NCBI GenBank assembly: GCA_944390525.1
Contig: CALXQH010000016.1
Coordinates: 1-33,453 of the forward strand
Direction of reading: 5' to 3'
DNA length: 33,453 bases
Source: an uncultured Clostridia bacterium
Lineage (GTDB): Bacteria > Bacillota > Clostridia > TANB77 > CAG-508
The notes beneath the pieces were generated by a model. That model did not search any database and was not told where the DNA came from. It saw only the letters and a list, made by a program, of their open reading frames with translations. Positions 9,496 to 17,368 of this stretch are shown here, piece by piece (position 1 is the first letter of the stretch; every line of letters starts with the position of its first letter). Position numbers and translations under genes: made by a program.

Positions 9496-9650
9496 TAATA
9501 TCAGCTATAATAAATTTATTTGCTATTGATAATATGTTATTAGTTGCTTTGCTTAAAATAGTAAATTTAGTTATATCAGTAGCTATTTTAAGCTTATTTT
9601 GCGAAATAATCTTAAGAACGAAATTAAAAAAAGTAATTGGAAAAGAATAA
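9492..9650 (+). CDS. Small membrane protein or second half of a frameshifted one
   Basis: A 52-residue frame, MIISAIINLFAIDNML onwards, with two hydrophobic segments and a basic tail (RTKLKKVIGKE). It begins in an ATGA overlap with the previous small frame, which fits either translational coupling of two tiny proteins or a one-base frameshift splitting one protein. It has no ribosome site of its own. It lies between the last GT4 enzyme and the beta-helix acyltransferase, so a role in the polysaccharide pathway is only suggested by position. Confidence 0.4.
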   Translation: MIISAIINLFAIDNMLLVALLKIVNLVISVAILSLFCEIILRTKLKKVIGKE

Positions 9651-9689
9651 AATAAATTAATAAAATTTTTTAAAATGGAGAATTTGAAA

Positions 9690-10388
9690 ATGAATACGAA
9701 TAAATTGCTAAACAAAATAATAAATAAAAAAAATAAAAAAATAGTACTAGATGAAAGAATTCATATTCTAGATGTTATTAGATGGGAAATAAGATATCTG
9801 ATAGAAAATATTAGAGGCAGAATAAAATCAATAGGTATAAAAGGAAAAAATAAAAAAATACAATGTGGAAAAAAGGTACAAATAAGAAATAAAAGATTTA
9901 TTCATATAGAAGGAAAAATCAAAATTAGAGATTATGTTGAAATTGATGGAATATCTAAAAATGGTATTCAAATAGGAGATAATGCTATTATAGGTAAATA
10001 TTCTATTATGAGAGCAAGTAGCACTTTATTAAATTTAGGAAAAGGAATTAAAATAGGAAATAATTTTTCTTGTGGAGATTATACCTTTTTTGGAGCATCT
10101 GGGGGAATTGAAATAGGAAATGATGTTATTATGGGACAAAATGTACGCTTTCATGCATTAAATCATAATTACAAAAATGACGAATTGATTAGATTACAAG
10201 GAGTAACAGCAAAGGGAATAAAAATAGGAAATAATTGTTGGGTAGGTGCAGGAGTTACATTTTTAGATGGAGTTACAATAGGAGATGGCTGTGTAATTGG
10301 AGCAGATAGTGTTGTTACAAAGAGTGTACCTTCTAATAGTGTAATAGTAGGAAACCCTGCCAAAATAATAAAAAAGAGATGTGAATAA
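9690..10388 (+). CDS. Left-handed beta-helix O-acyltransferase (hexapeptide repeat)
   Basis: A 232-residue protein of the maltose/galactoside/serine acetyltransferase group. After about 75 basic residues come hexapeptide repeats of the [I/V]-G-x-x type (IQIGDNAIIGKYSI, IKIGNNFSCGDYTF, IEIGNDVIMGQNV). The catalytic-type His stretch HALNHNYKN is followed by more repeats and the closing VTKSVPSNSVIVGNPAKII block seen in many acetyltransferases. Such enzymes are soluble trimers using acetyl-CoA. An in-frame ATG at 9675 has no ribosome site, whereas TGGAG (9676-9680) is 9 bases before the ATG at 9690, so that start is chosen. It probably acetylates a sugar intermediate of the polymer. Confidence 0.87.
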   Translation: MNTNKLLNKIINKKNKKIVLDERIHILDVIRWEIRYLIENIRGRIKSIGIKGKNKKIQCGKKVQIRNKRFIHIEGKIKIRDYVEIDGISKNGIQIGDNAIIGKYSIMRASSTLLNLGKGIKIGNNFSCGDYTFFGASGGIEIGNDVIMGQNVRFHALNHNYKNDELIRLQGVTAKGIKIGNNCWVGAGVTFLDGVTIGDGCVIGADSVVTKSVPSNSVIVGNPAKIIKKRCE

Positions 10389-11851
10389 TGGAAAAAAATA
10401 AAATTATAAAAGAAACTGGAATTTATTTAATTGGAACTGTTATGGTCTCAGTATTGGGATTTGTGTTATCTATTTTATATTCAAAAATGTTTAATCCATA
10501 TGATTATGGCATATATTCATTAGTTTATAGTACTTATAGCTTAATTGCAAGTATATATGGTGGTTGGTTATCACTATCTATGATAAGGAATGCAGAACAA
10601 TATATATTAGAAAAAAAAGAAAATGTGTTTTTTGGAACTTTTTATCAATTACAAGCAATTATGGCCATTGCATTAGTATTTGTTGGAAATATTATTAATA
10701 CCCTTTTACCAGTAGAAAATAATGTTAAAATAATGTTCTTCATTTTTACATTAGTTTATTTCTTTGAATATGCAATATTAATAACAAATACTGTATTAAG
10801 AGTAAAACAAAATGCAAAACAATATAGTAAAAATACTGTTATTAATAATTTTTTAAAAATATTTGTTATATTGTTTTTATATTATGTGTTAAATATAACC
10901 AATATTTTGGTAATTGCAATTAGTTTATTAGTAGCAGAAGTAATTCAATATATTTATATATTTTATAAAGTTGGATTGAAAAAATATTATAAAAGAAAAT
11001 TATTAAATAAAAACATTGTAAAGAGAATGTTTTTATTTGGATTTCCTTTAATAGGAGTTACTGTAACTACATGGATTTTAAATGTATCAGATAGATATAT
11101 CATACAGTTTTTTTATACCCCCACAGAAGTTGGACTATATTCGTATGCCTATTCTTTAGGAAATAGTTTATTTTCACTATTAATGCAATTTATTATGTTA
11201 GGAGCATATCCAAACATTGTAAAAGCATGGGAAAGTGGAGGAAAACAGAAATCAGAAGAGATGATAACAACATATTTGAGAATATATTTCCTTATTATTA
11301 TACCAGCATGTATAGGAGTTATAGGAGTAGCAAGAAACTTCTTTGATGCTTTTACAGCTGAACAATATCAAAGTTCTTATATTATTTTTATTATTACTTG
11401 TATTGGTATAGCAGTACTAGGGCTTACACAATATTCTAATAAAGCATGGGAATTAAGAAAAAAGACAAAGCAAATTTTATTGTTGAATATTATGGCAGCG
11501 CTTATTAATATAGTATTAAATTTTATTTTTATTCCAACAATAGGTTACCAAATGGGTGCTGTTACTACTTTAATAGCATATATATTATTTTTTATAATTT
11601 CATTAATATGTTCAAGAAGATTCTTTACATTAAGAGTAAATTATAAATCACTATTGAAAGTTATTTTTGCTTCTACTCTTATGTATGTAATAATTATACT
11701 AATTGAACCAATAGATATAAATGTAACATTAAAGCTAATATTACAAATATTTACAGGTATTATTGTATATGGAACAACTTTAGTAATAACTAAAGAATTA
11801 AATGTAAAAGAATTAAAAAATATAAGAAGTAATTTAACAAACAAAGGTTAA
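10388..11851 (+). CDS. Wzx-type polysaccharide flippase
   Basis: A 487-residue protein with about 14 membrane helices, of the MOP superfamily (polysaccharide transporter/Wzx). It moves lipid-linked repeat units from the inner to the outer face of the membrane. Seen are the N-terminal KETGIYLIGTVMVSVLGFVL helix followed by LYSKMFNPYDYGIYSL, typical of this family, and the middle LNVSDRYIIQFFYTPTEVGLYSYAYSL block. The start overlaps the previous stop (TAATG), so the two are coupled. It is followed by a 130-bp gap with a possible promoter, suggesting the end of the first transcript or an internal start for the next three genes. Confidence 0.92.
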   Translation: MEKNKIIKETGIYLIGTVMVSVLGFVLSILYSKMFNPYDYGIYSLVYSTYSLIASIYGGWLSLSMIRNAEQYILEKKENVFFGTFYQLQAIMAIALVFVGNIINTLLPVENNVKIMFFIFTLVYFFEYAILITNTVLRVKQNAKQYSKNTVINNFLKIFVILFLYYVLNITNILVIAISLLVAEVIQYIYIFYKVGLKKYYKRKLLNKNIVKRMFLFGFPLIGVTVTTWILNVSDRYIIQFFYTPTEVGLYSYAYSLGNSLFSLLMQFIMLGAYPNIVKAWESGGKQKSEEMITTYLRIYFLIIIPACIGVIGVARNFFDAFTAEQYQSSYIIFIITCIGIAVLGLTQYSNKAWELRKKTKQILLLNIMAALINIVLNFIFIPTIGYQMGAVTTLIAYILFFIISLICSRRFFTLRVNYKSLLKVIFASTLMYVIIILIEPIDINVTLKLILQIFTGIIVYGTTLVITKELNVKELKNIRSNLTNKG

Positions 11852-11876
11852 ATATAAAAATATTTATATATAATAG

Positions 11877-11905
11877 TTGTTATATATAAATAAGTATGTT
11901 AAAAT
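11877..11905 (+). promoter_or_regulatory. Possible internal promoter for the CpsC/CpsD/CpsB genes
   Basis: TTGTTA (11877-11882), a 17-bp spacer, and TAAAAT (11900-11905) in the gap after the flippase. The region is extremely AT-rich, so chance matches are likely. Confidence 0.45.
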
Positions 11906-11981
11906 AATCAAGAATTATAAAAAATAATTTATTTTAAAAAAAATATAAAAACAAAAATAACAGAAGGGATTTAATAGTATT

Positions 11982-12692
11982 ATGGAAGAACTAGATTTAA
12001 AAGAAATATTTAATATGTTTTGGACAAGAAGGTTACAAATTATTTTAATTATAATAATTTTACTTACAATAGGACTTATTTATTCTTATATTTTATTAGT
12101 ACCAGAATATCAATCAACCACATCTATTTTATTAGCTAAAACGAACACCTCTCAAGGAGGAACAACAGATACAATTACATCAACAGATATTACATTAAAT
12201 AAAAATTTAATCTCCACATATAGTGCTTTGTTAAAAAGCGACTCTGTTTTAACACAAGTAATTAATAACTTAAGACTAACTAAAACAACAGAAGAATTAG
12301 AAGAAAGTATTCTTGTTTCAGCAAAAGAAGATACTGAAATTATAGAAATTAAGGTAGTAGATGAAGATGCACAGTTAGCACAAAGAGTAGCAAATGAAGT
12401 GGCACAGGTTTTTATTACTAGAATAGCACAAGAATATTATAACATGGATAATGTATATGTAGTAGATCAAGCAAAAGTAGAAGTTGAACCATATAATATT
12501 AATCATACTAAAGATTTGGTTGTTTTTGCTGGTGTAGGAATTATAATATCAGTTATTTATGTATTAATTGCTAATATGCTTGATATTACAGTAAAATCAA
12601 AAGAAGACATAGAAAAAAAATTAGGGCTTACAGTATTGACAAGTATACCAATGTGTGACTTTAAAATGCCAGTAAAAGGAGGTAAAAAATAA
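11982..12692 (+). CDS. CpsC/CapA-type polysaccharide co-polymerase (Wzz domain)
   Basis: A 236-residue membrane protein with two helices (about residues 16-38 and 174-197) around an extracellular loop. It begins MEELDLKEIFNMFW and has YQSTTSILLAK after the first helix, the Wzz-domain pattern of CpsC, CapA and YveK. These proteins control chain length, and their C-terminal cytosolic tail activates the partner tyrosine kinase encoded next. The tail here ends KMPVKGGKK. The ribosome site GAAGGGA (11963-11969) is 12 bases before the ATG, slightly long. The stop overlaps the kinase start (TAATG), fitting the known co-polymerase/kinase pair. Confidence 0.9.
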   Translation: MEELDLKEIFNMFWTRRLQIILIIIILLTIGLIYSYILLVPEYQSTTSILLAKTNTSQGGTTDTITSTDITLNKNLISTYSALLKSDSVLTQVINNLRLTKTTEELEESILVSAKEDTEIIEIKVVDEDAQLAQRVANEVAQVFITRIAQEYYNMDNVYVVDQAKVEVEPYNINHTKDLVVFAGVGIIISVIYVLIANMLDITVKSKEDIEKKLGLTVLTSIPMCDFKMPVKGGKK

Positions 12693-13612
12693 TGAAAAAA
12701 GAGCTAATAGCGGCAAGAGAACCTAAATCTCCTATTTCTGAACAATTTAGAATTTTAAGAACCAATATACAATTTATGAATACCAAAAATGGATTAAAAT
12801 CATTATTAGTTACATCAACATCTCCATCAGAAGGAAAAAGCTGGATTTCTTCTAACTTAGCAACTACTTTTGCTCAAGCAGGCAAAAAAGTAATATTAGT
12901 AGATTGTGATATGAGAAAAGGAAGATTATTTTCTATATTTGGGGTATCTCCAGTACCAGGTTTATCTAATTATTTATCAGGGATTAATCATAATGGTGAG
13001 CCAAGTAACAATGATATTATTAGTTATATAAAACCAACAGAAGTAGAAAATCTATATTTATTACCAGCAGGAAGTGTTCCTCCTAATCCATCAGAACTTC
13101 TTGTCTCTGAAATGATGGCTAATACAATGAAACAATTAGAAAAATTATGTGATATAGTTATTTATGATGGAACTCCTACAATATTAGTAACAGACGCTTT
13201 AATTATTTCTAGAAATGTAGATACAACTTTAATTGTATGTGCTTATAAACAAACTAAGATGGATGAATTAGAAAAAGTAAAAAATAATATTTTAAATGTT
13301 GGTGGAAAAATAGCAGGAGTTGTTATTAATAAAATGCCAATACAGCAAAAAGAATATTATACATCATATTATTATGGGTCTAATGAAAAACTTTCGACTA
13401 ATAAAAAAAAGGCAAGAACTAATAATAGTCTCAATTTAGAAGCTAGAGCAAGAGCCTCTGTAGAAAGTAATAAACTAAGAACTATTGATATAGATAATAA
13501 AAAAACAACTGAAAAAATTGACACTAATATATCGTCAACAGAATTATTAAATCAAATGAATTCCTATATAGAAGAACAGAAAAAAAACTTAAAAAATGGA
13601 GATAATGAATGA
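12692..13612 (+). CDS. CpsD/CapB-type bacterial tyrosine kinase with extended tail
   Basis: A BY-kinase of 306 residues; Firmicute relatives are usually about 230. Walker A is SPSEGKSW (residues 44-51), Walker A' is VILVDCDMR (67-75) and Walker B is DIVIYDG (154-160). The tyrosine cluster that such kinases autophosphorylate is present (Tyr222, 223, 226, 227, 228), but it is not at the C-terminus: a polar tail of about 75 residues, rich in Lys, Asn and Thr, follows. Phosphorylation of the cluster controls interaction with the co-polymerase and polymer export. The kinase overlaps both neighbours (TAATG before, ATGA after), so the three proteins are made together. Confidence 0.92.
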   Translation: MKKELIAAREPKSPISEQFRILRTNIQFMNTKNGLKSLLVTSTSPSEGKSWISSNLATTFAQAGKKVILVDCDMRKGRLFSIFGVSPVPGLSNYLSGINHNGEPSNNDIISYIKPTEVENLYLLPAGSVPPNPSELLVSEMMANTMKQLEKLCDIVIYDGTPTILVTDALIISRNVDTTLIVCAYKQTKMDELEKVKNNILNVGGKIAGVVINKMPIQQKEYYTSYYYGSNEKLSTNKKKARTNNSLNLEARARASVESNKLRTIDIDNKKTTEKIDTNISSTELLNQMNSYIEEQKKNLKNGDNE

Positions 13613-14370
13613 TAGATATACATTGCCATTTAGTTTATGATGTGGATGATGGCTCTAAAAATATAGAAGAGACTGAATTGATGCTAAAAGAGGCAAAACA
13701 AGCAGGTTTTACAGATATTATTTTAACACCACATTATAGAGAAGACTATTTTACTGTACCATGTGACGAGATTGCCAAAAAATTGCAAGAAATGCAAAAA
13801 AAAGCCGAAACTATAGGAATTAGACTATATCAAGGAAATGAAATCTACGCAACAGATAGAATAATACAATTAATTTATGATAAACAAGCTATGAGCTTAA
13901 ATAATAGTAGATATGTGCTTTTTGAGTTATCAATGAGAGAAAAGCAAATTAATACAGATCAAATAATATATTCTATTTTGCAAGATGGAAAAATACCAAT
14001 CATAGCTCATCCAGAAAGATATCCGTATGTACAAAAAAAACCAAATTTATTATTAGATTATATAGAAATGGGTGTTTTATTCCAATCAAATTATGGAAGT
14101 ATTATTGGACAATATGGAAAAGAAGCAAAAGAAACTATTAAATTATTATTAACTCATAATATGATTCATTTTTTAGGATCAGATAATCATAGAACTAATT
14201 CAGTATATTGTTCAGTAAGAGAAAGCATAAAGCAATTAGAAAAGTTAATTGGAACTGAAAAAATGAAAAATTTAATTTATATTAACCCAAAAGCTATTTT
14301 GGAAGATAAACCAATTGAAATTATAGAACCAACAGAAATAAAAAAAGGAATATTTGGATTTAAAAAATAG
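13609..14370 (+). CDS. CpsB/YwqE-type PHP-domain protein-tyrosine phosphatase
   Basis: A 253-residue PHP-fold enzyme that removes phosphate from the CpsD-type kinase, using a cluster of metal ions. Metal-binding motifs are visible: HCHLVYDVDDGS at residues 5-16, TPHY near 43, HPERYP in the middle and GSDNHRTN near the end. The ATG overlaps the kinase stop (ATGA), and AATGGAGATAATG contains its ribosome site. The order co-polymerase, kinase, phosphatase is common in Gram-positive capsule loci. Last gene of the polysaccharide locus. Confidence 0.93.
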   Translation: MIDIHCHLVYDVDDGSKNIEETELMLKEAKQAGFTDIILTPHYREDYFTVPCDEIAKKLQEMQKKAETIGIRLYQGNEIYATDRIIQLIYDKQAMSLNNSRYVLFELSMREKQINTDQIIYSILQDGKIPIIAHPERYPYVQKKPNLLLDYIEMGVLFQSNYGSIIGQYGKEAKETIKLLLTHNMIHFLGSDNHRTNSVYCSVRESIKQLEKLIGTEKMKNLIYINPKAILEDKPIEIIEPTEIKKGIFGFKK

Positions 14371-14371
14371 C

Positions 14372-14399
14372 ACAATTTTACAAAAAACGACATAAAATA
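14372..14399 (+). promoter_or_regulatory. Candidate sigma-K promoter for yabG
   Basis: AC (14372-14373), a 17-bp gap, then CATAAAATA (14391-14399), which matches the CATAnnnTA -10 of sigma-K. yabG is sigma-K dependent in Bacillus subtilis. The match is short, so confidence is modest. Confidence 0.45.
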
Positions 14400-14437
14400 T
14401 CATAACCCACTATTTTTTTATAGAAGGGATGTATGAT

Positions 14438-15265
14438 ATGAGAAAAATAAAAAAAGGAGACATTGTAGGAAGAATATCTTATGGAAAAGATATTATATTT
14501 GTTGTAGAAAGAATAATTGAAACAAAACACAATGGAAGTTTTGCAATACTAAAAGGACTTACATTACGAATTCAAGCAGATAGTCCATTAGATGATTTAG
14601 AGCTAATAGAATTAGATATAGTAGAACAACATTTAAGAAGTTTAGAAGAAAAAGTAAAAAAAAGAATTAAAAAATATGAAAAAAATCTAAAAAATAATAT
14701 AAATGTAAGAGAAAAAACTATTATACACACTGGAAGAATTTTGCATATTGATGGAGATAAAAAATATAGTGAAAAGTCAAATAAATATTATAAAAAAATT
14801 GGCTTAAATGCTATAGTAAAAAATATACATGAAAGAGAACAACCAAACATAGTGGGAATATTAGTAAAAAAGTATAATCCAGAAATATTAATTATAACAG
14901 GGCATGATGGAATGATAAAAAAAGGAGCAAAATTTAATGATGTGTATAATTACAGAAATTCACATTATTTTATAAAAGCAGTAGAAGAAGCAAGAAAACA
15001 AACTGAAAAAAAAGACCTTGTAATATTTGCTGGAGCTTGTCAGAGCTATTACGAGGCTATAATGATGGCTGGAGCAAATTTTGCGTCATCACCAGCAAGA
15101 ATTTTAATAGATTTTATGGATCCTCTAATTGTAGCAGAAAATATAGCTATTACTAATGAAAATAAATTTGTTACTATAAAAGATTTTGAAAATGAACTAA
15201 GAGATGGACAGAGGGGTGTAAGTGGAATAGGTGGTCAAGGAAAGAAAAAAATATTAACTATATAA
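14438..15265 (+). CDS. yabG: YabG, sporulation-specific protease
   Basis: YabG processes spore coat proteins late in sporulation. The 275-residue product has the family features: the N-terminal IKKGDIVGRISYGKDIIFVV, a central IVGILVKKYNPEILIITGHDG, and the C-terminal FAGACQSYYEAIMMAGANF and SSPARILIDF blocks. An ATG at 14429 overlaps the AGAAGGG ribosome site (14422-14428) and cannot be used with it; the in-frame ATG at 14438 has 9-base spacing and is chosen. Veg follows, as in Bacillus, where yabG and veg are adjacent. It is a separate unit from the polysaccharide operon, with a candidate sigma-K promoter just upstream. Confidence 0.95.
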   Translation: MRKIKKGDIVGRISYGKDIIFVVERIIETKHNGSFAILKGLTLRIQADSPLDDLELIELDIVEQHLRSLEEKVKKRIKKYEKNLKNNINVREKTIIHTGRILHIDGDKKYSEKSNKYYKKIGLNAIVKNIHEREQPNIVGILVKKYNPEILIITGHDGMIKKGAKFNDVYNYRNSHYFIKAVEEARKQTEKKDLVIFAGACQSYYEAIMMAGANFASSPARILIDFMDPLIVAENIAITNENKFVTIKDFENELRDGQRGVSGIGGQGKKKILTI

Positions 15266-15292
15266 TAAAAATAGCAAACATACTTGTAATAA

Positions 15293-15325
15293 AAATGTAA
15301 CATAAATGTAACATAAATGTAACAC
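15293..15325. repeat. Three tandem 11-bp repeats (AAATGTAACAT)
   Basis: Units at 15293-15303, 15304-15314 and 15315-15325; the third differs only in its last base. The period equals one helix turn. Read on the other strand it gives GTTACA every 11 bp, like the direct-repeat boxes of PhoP/OmpR-type regulators. It lies about 70 bp upstream of the veg promoter. Confidence 0.8.
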
Positions 15326-15394
15326 AAATCAAAACGCAGTATAGAAAGCTTGATAAATCAATAAAAACAATATTTCGACACGAACAAATCTTTT

Positions 15395-15423
15395 TTGACA
15401 ATTTCAACTATAAATGATAAAAT
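15395..15423 (+). promoter_or_regulatory. Strong sigma-A promoter of veg
   Basis: Consensus TTGACA (15395-15400), 17-bp spacer, TAAAAT (15418-15423). The predicted start near 15430 rules out the upstream in-frame ATG at 15414 as the veg start. The veg promoter is known to be very strong in B. subtilis. Confidence 0.88.
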
Positions 15424-15452
15424 CCAATCATCTTAAAGAAGTAGGTGATGAT

Positions 15453-15737
15453 ATGATTTGTCCAAATGATATTACTAATTTAAAAACAGACATTAATGAA
15501 ATAATAGGACAAAAGATAATTGTCAAAGGTTCGCTTGGAAGATGCAAAACTTTTGAAAAAGAAGCTACAATAGAAAAAGCTTATCCGAATATTTTTGTTA
15601 TTAAATATGAGGAAGAGAAAAGAAATGTAACTTATAGTTATACAGATGTTTTAACTAGAACAGTTGAGTTAGATGTATTTAATGGAACAGGTTATAGACC
15701 ATTAATTCCTCCAATGCCAGAAAAACAAAAAACTTAG
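15453..15737 (+). CDS. veg: Veg protein
   Basis: A 94-residue protein of the Veg family. In B. subtilis Veg (86 residues) is abundant and affects biofilm matrix expression, reportedly by opposing SinR. Matching features are the ...IGQKIIVKGSLGRCKTFEKE core, YPNIFVIKYEEE, and VTYSYTDVLTRTVEL near the C-terminus. An ATG at 15414 lies within the promoter, so translation must begin at 15453, where GTAGGTGATG gives anti-Shine-Dalgarno pairing. Placement right after yabG is the ancestral arrangement. A short Pro-rich tail (GYRPLIPPMPEKQ) extends past the usual end. A clear terminator follows. Confidence 0.93.
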   Translation: MICPNDITNLKTDINEIIGQKIIVKGSLGRCKTFEKEATIEKAYPNIFVIKYEEEKRNVTYSYTDVLTRTVELDVFNGTGYRPLIPPMPEKQKT

Positions 15738-15757
15738 CTTAATATAATAAAATTAAG

Positions 15758-15786
15758 AAAATTCCTAAAATTAGGAATTTTTTTTT
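15758..15786 (+). terminator. Rho-independent terminator of veg
   Basis: A 10-bp stem (15758-15767 with 15772-15781) around AAAT, followed by T's to 15786. Confidence 0.85.
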
Positions 15787-15835
15787 ATACTTGTCAATAT
15801 ATATTATTAATAAAACTAAATAGGAGGGATTTGAA

Positions 15836-17368
15836 ATGACTATTGAAACAGCAAAGGATAATTTAATTTTAAATCAAATTATAGAACAAAAAACAAATAC
15901 TTTTATGGTGGAAGATGATTTTATTGTACCAGACAGCAAACCAGATATATTAGATGTTATCAGTAACAGTGGAGTGATATGTATTTATAAAAAAGAAATT
16001 TTAGATGGAAAAATTAGATTAGATGGTTCAGTAAATACATATATTATGTATTTATCAGATACACAAGAAAATCAAGTAAGGAGTTTAAATACAAACATAG
16101 ACTTTACACAAATAATTGATATGGAAAAAGCTAGAAGCAATATGAGTTTAGATCTTAATATAAGACTAAAAGGATTAGAATGTAAAGTATTAAATGGAAG
16201 AAAAATAAATATGAAAGCTATTCTAGAAATAGACTGCAAAGTATCTTCAAATGAAACTGTAGAATATATTAAGGAAATTAATAATTTATCAGATATTCAA
16301 TGTTTAAGTCGTGATTTTGAAGTTAATTCTTTAGTAGGAACAGGAAATACAAAAGTATTTGCAAAAGATACCTTAGATATTGACCAAACTGACAATCTTG
16401 TAGAAATAATGAAAACAGATTTAAAAATTACCAATCGTGAAACAAAAATAAGTTATAACAAAGTATTAATAAAATCAGACTTGCAAATTAAACTTATTTA
16501 TTTAACAGATGATAATCGTATAAATATGAAGGAAGCAACCATACCTATAGTAGGATTTATAGATTTACCTAATATTAGTGAAGAACATAGTTGTGATGTT
16601 AAATACGAAATAAAAAATATAATTATAAAACCTAACAATGTAGAAGAACATTCTATTTATGTTGAAGCAGAAATACAAGTATATTGTGAAGCTTATGAAA
16701 ATAAAAATCTTCAAATAATACAAGATTTGTATAGCCCAACATTAGATTTGAATTTTACGCAAAAAAATATAAAAGTAATGCAAAAAAAACAAATAAAACA
16801 ACAAATTTGCAGTATAAGAGAAAAACAAATTATACCTGAAATAGGAAACAAAAAAATTTATGATGTTGAAGTAATGCCAGTTATTCAGGAACAAACAATT
16901 TTAAAAGACAGAATAATGTACAATGGAGAAATAAAATTAAATTTTATATTTGCTTCAAGTAAAAATGGAATAGATACTAAAGCAATAAGCTTGCCATTTA
17001 GTTTTTCTATGGATTTTGAAGGAATTGAAAGTGATAGTAATATAGATACTGTTATTGAAATAAATATGCAAAATTTTGTAATAATGCCAGATGAAAGTAT
17101 AGAAATTAAAATAGATTTAAATTTTACAGCTATTAGCGGAAAAGACAGTAATATTTCAATTATTGATGAAGTTAATCCAGAAGCTCAAAATAGATCTGCT
17201 TGTAAATATAGTATGATTATATATTTTGTAAAACCAGGAGATACTTTATGGAATATAGCTAAAAAGTTTGGAAGCACAGTAGAAGATATTAGTAGGGTAA
17301 ATGGAATAGAAAACCCAGATATTCTTCAAGTAGGAAGACAGTTATTTATTCCTAGATACCATGGATGA
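15836..17368 (+). CDS. sipL: SipL-like spore coat morphogenetic protein (DUF3794 + LysM)
   Basis: A 510-residue protein with repeated DUF3794 modules (the first near residues 20-120, starting QIIEQKTNTFMVEDDFIVPD; later copies around 160-270 and 310-420) and a single C-terminal LysM domain (about residues 463-507: KPGDTLWNIAKKFGSTVEDI...GRQLFIP). This layout and length match SipL of Clostridioides difficile, which binds SpoIVA through its LysM domain and is needed for coat attachment around the forespore; it acts in the mother cell. The ribosome site AGGAGGG is very strong. The stop overlaps the yunB start by 8 bases, suggesting joint expression. No clear sigma-E promoter was found, though mother-cell control would be expected. 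Confidence 0.88.
   Translation: MTIETAKDNLILNQIIEQKTNTFMVEDDFIVPDSKPDILDVISNSGVICIYKKEILDGKIRLDGSVNTYIMYLSDTQENQVRSLNTNIDFTQIIDMEKARSNMSLDLNIRLKGLECKVLNGRKINMKAILEIDCKVSSNETVEYIKEINNLSDIQCLSRDFEVNSLVGTGNTKVFAKDTLDIDQTDNLVEIMKTDLKITNRETKISYNKVLIKSDLQIKLIYLTDDNRINMKEATIPIVGFIDLPNISEEHSCDVKYEIKNIIIKPNNVEEHSIYVEAEIQVYCEAYENKNLQIIQDLYSPTLDLNFTQKNIKVMQKKQIKQQICSIREKQIIPEIGNKKIYDVEVMPVIQEQTILKDRIMYNGEIKLNFIFASSKNGIDTKAISLPFSFSMDFEGIESDSNIDTVIEINMQNFVIMPDESIEIKIDLNFTAISGKDSNISIIDEVNPEAQNRSACKYSMIIYFVKPGDTLWNIAKKFGSTVEDISRVNGIENPDILQVGRQLFIPRYHG

Noticed and set aside
14360..14421. Long-range pairing AAAAAATAG with CTATTTTTTT after the phosphatase gene as a terminator
   Set aside because: The loop would exceed 40 bases and the pairing is nearly all A-T; the sigma-K-like promoter is a better explanation for this stretch.
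15414..15452. Upstream ATG at 15414 extending Veg by 13 residues
   Set aside because: It lies inside the veg promoter, before the expected transcript start, so it cannot be translated from that RNA.
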